6,225 nucleotides of DNA from an uncultured Selenomonadales bacterium (GTDB lineage: Bacteria > Bacillota > Negativicutes > Selenomonadales > Selenomonadaceae), in assembly GCA_946547205.1 (NCBI GenBank), contig CAMNPA010000083.1, forward strand, positions 1 to 6,225, in the 5' to 3' direction. Shown one piece after another: positions 3,995 through 6,225 of this stretch (positions are counted from its first letter, which is position 1; each line of letters begins with the position of its first letter). The translations under genes and the position numbers were made by a program. The notes under the pieces are model-generated. The model saw nothing but the letters and a program-made list of their open reading frames with translations. It did not search any database and was not told the DNA's origin.

Positions 3995-6225
3995 ATGGAC
4001 AACAGCATTAAAGGCGCGCGCTTCACCGGCACGAACGACAACGACAGCATTTTTAATTGGGGCGACAACGTTTATATCAGCTTCGGCAAAGGCAATGACA
4101 CTGTCGAGAACGGCGGCACCAAATTTCCCGGCGTCGGCTCCTACACAATCAAAGGCGGCGATAAAGTCAAAATCTATGGCGGCGCGGACAACGACTATCT
4201 TAGCAATTTTCACGGCGACAAAGTTTTTATCAGCGCAGGCACAGGCAACGACACCATTTATAACAGCGGCAACCGTGTCACGATTAAAGCACTCTACGGC
4301 GACAACTACATTCACAACGGCGGCGGTGCGGCACGCGGCGGCGGTGAAAAAACTTCAATCATCGCGGGCGACGGCAACGACACGATTGATATTTACGAAT
4401 ACGCCGATTATGTCAGCGTGGACAGCGGCAAGGGCAACGATTCAATCATCGGGCAACGCAATGAACACATGCTAATCAAATCTGGCGGCGGCAATGACAC
4501 GATTGGCTTCAGCTATTGCTCCTATTCAACGCTCAACGGCGGCACCGGTGACGATTGGATTTATGATTACTCGAATTTCAGCTACATCGTCGGCGGCAAA
4601 GGCAATGACACAATCTCAATCAGCGGCGGCAACGGCGGCAATTACGAGACCATTAACGCGGGCACAGGCGATGATTCAATTCATCACGAAGGCGAATATT
4701 CTTCCGTCAATGCCGGCGACGGCAACGATTACATTTTCAACAGGAATTTTTCCAACACGATTCGCGGCGGCGCAGGCAAAGACACAATCGAAAGCACGGG
4801 CTACTACGCTTTAATCGGCGGCGGCAGCGGCAATGATTCAATCGTCGTGAGCGGCAACGACTCAACAATCAGCGGCGGACTTGGCAACGACAAAATCAGC
4901 TTGAGCTCTTACGTCGAGAACGCGTTGATTAAATATGCTTCGGGCGACGGCAACGACACCATTTGGAGCACCATTGACGACGACGGCACGATTGATTTCA
5001 AATTGCAAATCACGGGCGCGAAATACACTTCACTCGTCAGCGGCGACGATGTCATTATCAAAGTCGGCAAAGGCTCTCTTCTTCTCAAAGACGCCACGGC
5101 TGCAGTCGACGCAAATACAATCGACATCAACGGCACCTTGGCTGGCGGCAACGCAACTTTGAAGACCGTCACGAATTCTGCAAAGTCTCCTGTCACGGTC
5201 GCATCGTCCATAAAAAAAATTAACGCCTCGAAACGCACGAAGGCTGTTCAAATCACCGGCAACACTCTTTCAAATACAATCGTCGGCGGAAGCGGCAATG
5301 ATTCACTTTACGGCGGCAAGCGGCATGATTCAATCAGCGGCGGCAAAGGCAATGATAAACTCTTCGGCAACGCGGGCAGAGACACATTGAACGGCGGCAC
5401 GGGCAATGACACGCTCACGGGCGGCGACGGTGACGATACATTTGTTTTCAGCGCGGGCAATGACATCATCACGGATTACGCATCGGGCGACAAAATTTCT
5501 CTCGGCGCGTCAATCACGGGCTCGACCTTCGACGGTTCGGACGCGGTTCTCAACGTCGGCAACGGCTCTTTGACAATTCAAAACGGCAAGAGCAAAAATC
5601 TTTCCGTCATTGTCAACGGCGCGGAACGAACGATTATCGGCGGTGCAAGGCTCATTGACAACAGCTCGGCTAAAAATGTGACGCTCGGCTCAAATGTTGA
5701 AGTCGTCGATGCATCTGCGCGGACAAGTGCAATTAAAATCGTCGGCAACTCGTTGAGCAATACAATCGTCGGCGGCAGCGGCAAGAACACGTTGAGCGGC
5801 GGCAAAGGCTACGATAAAATTTTCGGCGGCTCGAAAAATGATTCACTCTCCGGCGGTGATGACAACGACACTCTCGACGGCGGCGCGGGCAATGACAAAC
5901 TCCTCGGCGGCAACGGTCACGATTCACTTTACGGCAACGACGGCAACGACACTTTGAGCGGCGGAATTGGCAACGACACCTTGACGGGCGGCAACGGCAA
6001 TGATTCACTAAGCGGCGGCGACGGCAACGATTGGCTCTTTGGCAGTGCAGGAGCCGATAAACTTTACGGCGGCGCGGGCGATGATTATCTTAGCGGCGGC
6101 AGCGGCAACGATTCGCTTTGGGGCGGCGCAGGTTCGGACACGATTTATTTTTCCGCTGTCGACGGCTACGATGTTGTCTACGGCTTTGAAGACGACGACC
6201 TGCTTAAAATCGATTACAATTTCAC
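3995..6225 (+). CDS. Large RTX calcium-binding repeat protein, 3' end beyond window
   Basis: The frame is open for 743 codons from ATG 3995 to the window edge, with no stop and no end motif. The protein is rich in Gly, Asp, Asn and Ser and built from RTX nonapeptides of the GGxGxDxLx type, which bind calcium and fold into beta-rolls, typically outside the cell. Layout by residue: an irregular repeat region with an ~18-residue period (about 12-325), linker A (314-430), six tandem nonapeptides (431-484), linker B (495-592), fourteen tandem nonapeptides (593-718), then FSAVDGYDVVYGF at the edge. The N terminus (MDNSIKGARF) has no signal peptide, fitting type I secretion, whose signal would lie at the missing C terminus. 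I see no protease, lipase or toxin domain, so an adhesin, surface-layer or matrix role is as likely as a toxin. No transporter genes are in view. It has its own promoter and leader. Confidence 0.9.
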   Translation, partial: MDNSIKGARFTGTNDNDSIFNWGDNVYISFGKGNDTVENGGTKFPGVGSYTIKGGDKVKIYGGADNDYLSNFHGDKVFISAGTGNDTIYNSGNRVTIKALYGDNYIHNGGGAARGGGEKTSIIAGDGNDTIDIYEYADYVSVDSGKGNDSIIGQRNEHMLIKSGGGNDTIGFSYCSYSTLNGGTGDDWIYDYSNFSYIVGGKGNDTISISGGNGGNYETINAGTGDDSIHHEGEYSSVNAGDGNDYIFNRNFSNTIRGGAGKDTIESTGYYALIGGGSGNDSIVVSGNDSTISGGLGNDKISLSSYVENALIKYASGDGNDTIWSTIDDDGTIDFKLQITGAKYTSLVSGDDVIIKVGKGSLLLKDATAAVDANTIDINGTLAGGNATLKTVTNSAKSPVTVASSIKKINASKRTKAVQITGNTLSNTIVGGSGNDSLYGGKRHDSISGGKGNDKLFGNAGRDTLNGGTGNDTLTGGDGDDTFVFSAGNDIITDYASGDKISLGASITGSTFDGSDAVLNVGNGSLTIQNGKSKNLSVIVNGAERTIIGGARLIDNSSAKNVTLGSNVEVVDASARTSAIKIVGNSLSNTIVGGSGKNTLSGGKGYDKIFGGSKNDSLSGGDDNDTLDGGAGNDKLLGGNGHDSLYGNDGNDTLSGGIGNDTLTGGNGNDSLSGGDGNDWLFGSAGADKLYGGAGDDYLSGGSGNDSLWGGAGSDTIYFSAVDGYDVVYGFEDDDLLKIDYNF
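4028..4969 (+). repeat. RTX-like repeats with ~18-residue (54-nt) period
   Basis: Fourteen GxGNDxI-like turns occur, with the key Asp at residues 35, 67, 86, 129, 149, 168, 187, 205, 227, 245, 263, 281, 299 and 321. Most spacings are 18-20, with longer ones at 35-67 and 86-129; the latter contains an extra degenerate turn GDNYI. Each calcium-type nonapeptide is thus followed by a non-canonical one, often with Tyr or Phe, such as YDYSNFSYI or STGYYALI. Insertions interrupt the period at about residues 40-55 and 109-121. Confidence 0.8.
4934..5284 (+). other. RTX protein linker module A
   Basis: Residues 314-430 begin YASGDGNDTI, continue through SGDDVIIKVGKGSLLLKDA, and end INASKRTKAVQITGN followed by LSNTIVGGSGND. 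The order of motifs matches linker B, marking an internal duplication. The segment is poorer in Gly and richer in Lys, Thr and aliphatic residues than the repeats, suggesting a separate small beta domain. I recognise no named domain. Confidence 0.65.
5285..5446 (+). repeat. RTX nonapeptide block 1, six tandem copies of 27 nt
   Basis: The copies read GGSGNDSLY, GGKRHDSIS, GGKGNDKLF, GNAGRDTLN, GGTGNDTLT and GGDGDDTFV. The second copy is aberrant (KRH in place of a GxGN-type turn) through what looks like a compensated frameshift. The block is expected to form a calcium-stabilised parallel beta-roll. Confidence 0.93.
5477..5770 (+). other. RTX protein linker module B, homologous to linker A
   Basis: Residues 495-592 start YASGDKISL, include LNVGNGSLTIQNGKSK, and end VVDASARTSAIKIVGN followed by LSNTIVGGSG. 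The end aligns with linker A (INASKRTKAVQITGN), with a module period of 162 residues (486 nt). At DNA level the junction AATACAATCGTCGGCGG is identical in both modules. The start, YASGD following a GNDIITD motif, recurs in altered form after block 2. Confidence 0.7.
5771..6148 (+). repeat. RTX nonapeptide block 2, fourteen tandem copies of 27 nt
   Basis: Fourteen gapless nonapeptides run from GGSGKNTLS to GGAGSDTIY. Most keep the GGxGxD turn. The first has Asn for the calcium-binding Asp, the seventh and eleventh begin GN or GS, and the third and fourth lack the second turn Gly (SKND, DDND). At DNA level the GGC-rich unit makes this a 27-nt minisatellite-like stretch that can change copy number by recombination. 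Confidence 0.93.

Noticed and set aside
3905..4315. Reverse-strand 136-codon frame across the RTX start, rich in Val and Ala
   Set aside because: It is antisense to the RTX repeat codons, and its composition mirrors GAC/AAC/GGC triplets.
4095..4814. Forward open frames at 4095-4475 and 4494-4814, rich in Ala, Thr and Ser
   Set aside because: They are out-of-frame readings of the RTX repeats; their low-complexity composition comes from the GGC/AAC/GAC codon pattern, and the true frame is open throughout.
5733..6008. Reverse-strand open frame very rich in Cys and Arg, resembling a small metal-binding protein
   Set aside because: The Cys/Arg pattern is the reverse complement of GGC-rich RTX codons; no ribosome-binding site or independent support.
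5285..6148. Regular 27-nt repeats considered as a CRISPR or other DNA-level repeat array
   Set aside because: There are no unique spacers; the repeats are contiguous, in frame and encode RTX nonapeptides.

Overview
The window looks like chromosomal DNA of a Gram-negative, LPS-bearing bacterium. kdsB (CMP-Kdo synthesis) implies an outer membrane, and a large RTX protein implies type I secretion. TTG starts, about 50% GC, tightly packed genes and an RTX protein whose nonapeptide blocks alternate with homologous linker modules remind me of the diderm Firmicutes (Negativicutes, Selenomonas-like). That placement is recalled knowledge plus inference and is not proven by the sequence.

Positions 1-3842 form one co-directional, probably co-transcribed set on the + strand. 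In order these are a UDP-glucuronate decarboxylase missing its first few codons at the window edge, a family-17-type glycosyltransferase with a TTG start, purM (purine synthesis), a stranded second copy of the last ~70 codons of purM, and kdsB. The first two genes are separated by 1 nt and the next two overlap by 20 nt. UDP-xylose supply, a glycosyltransferase and CMP-Kdo supply fit cell-envelope glycan or LPS assembly; purM is a metabolic passenger in this set.

Positions 3843-3994 are a short, information-rich gap. It holds a good sigma70-type promoter (TTTACA, 17 nt, TGn-TAAAAT), a 10-bp palindrome just downstream of the expected start, and a terminator-like hairpin. The hairpin's T-run directly touches the Shine-Dalgarno sequence of the next gene, so any mRNA able to express that gene must read through it.

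From 3995 to the right edge runs one open reading frame of at least 743 codons encoding an RTX calcium-binding repeat protein. It consists of an N-terminal beta-roll with an unusual ~18-residue period (a canonical nonapeptide alternating with a non-canonical one), linker A, six tandem nonapeptides, linker B, fourteen tandem nonapeptides, and what looks like the beginning of a third linker at the edge. There is no N-terminal signal peptide, as expected for a type I secretion substrate, and the C terminus lies outside the window.

The points most worth a second look are the duplicated purM tail with its mosaic divergence, the terminator-like hairpin abutting the RTX ribosome-binding site, the 18-residue beta-roll, and a compensated double frameshift inside one RTX repeat. 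I see no RNA gene, CRISPR array, insertion sequence or phage gene.
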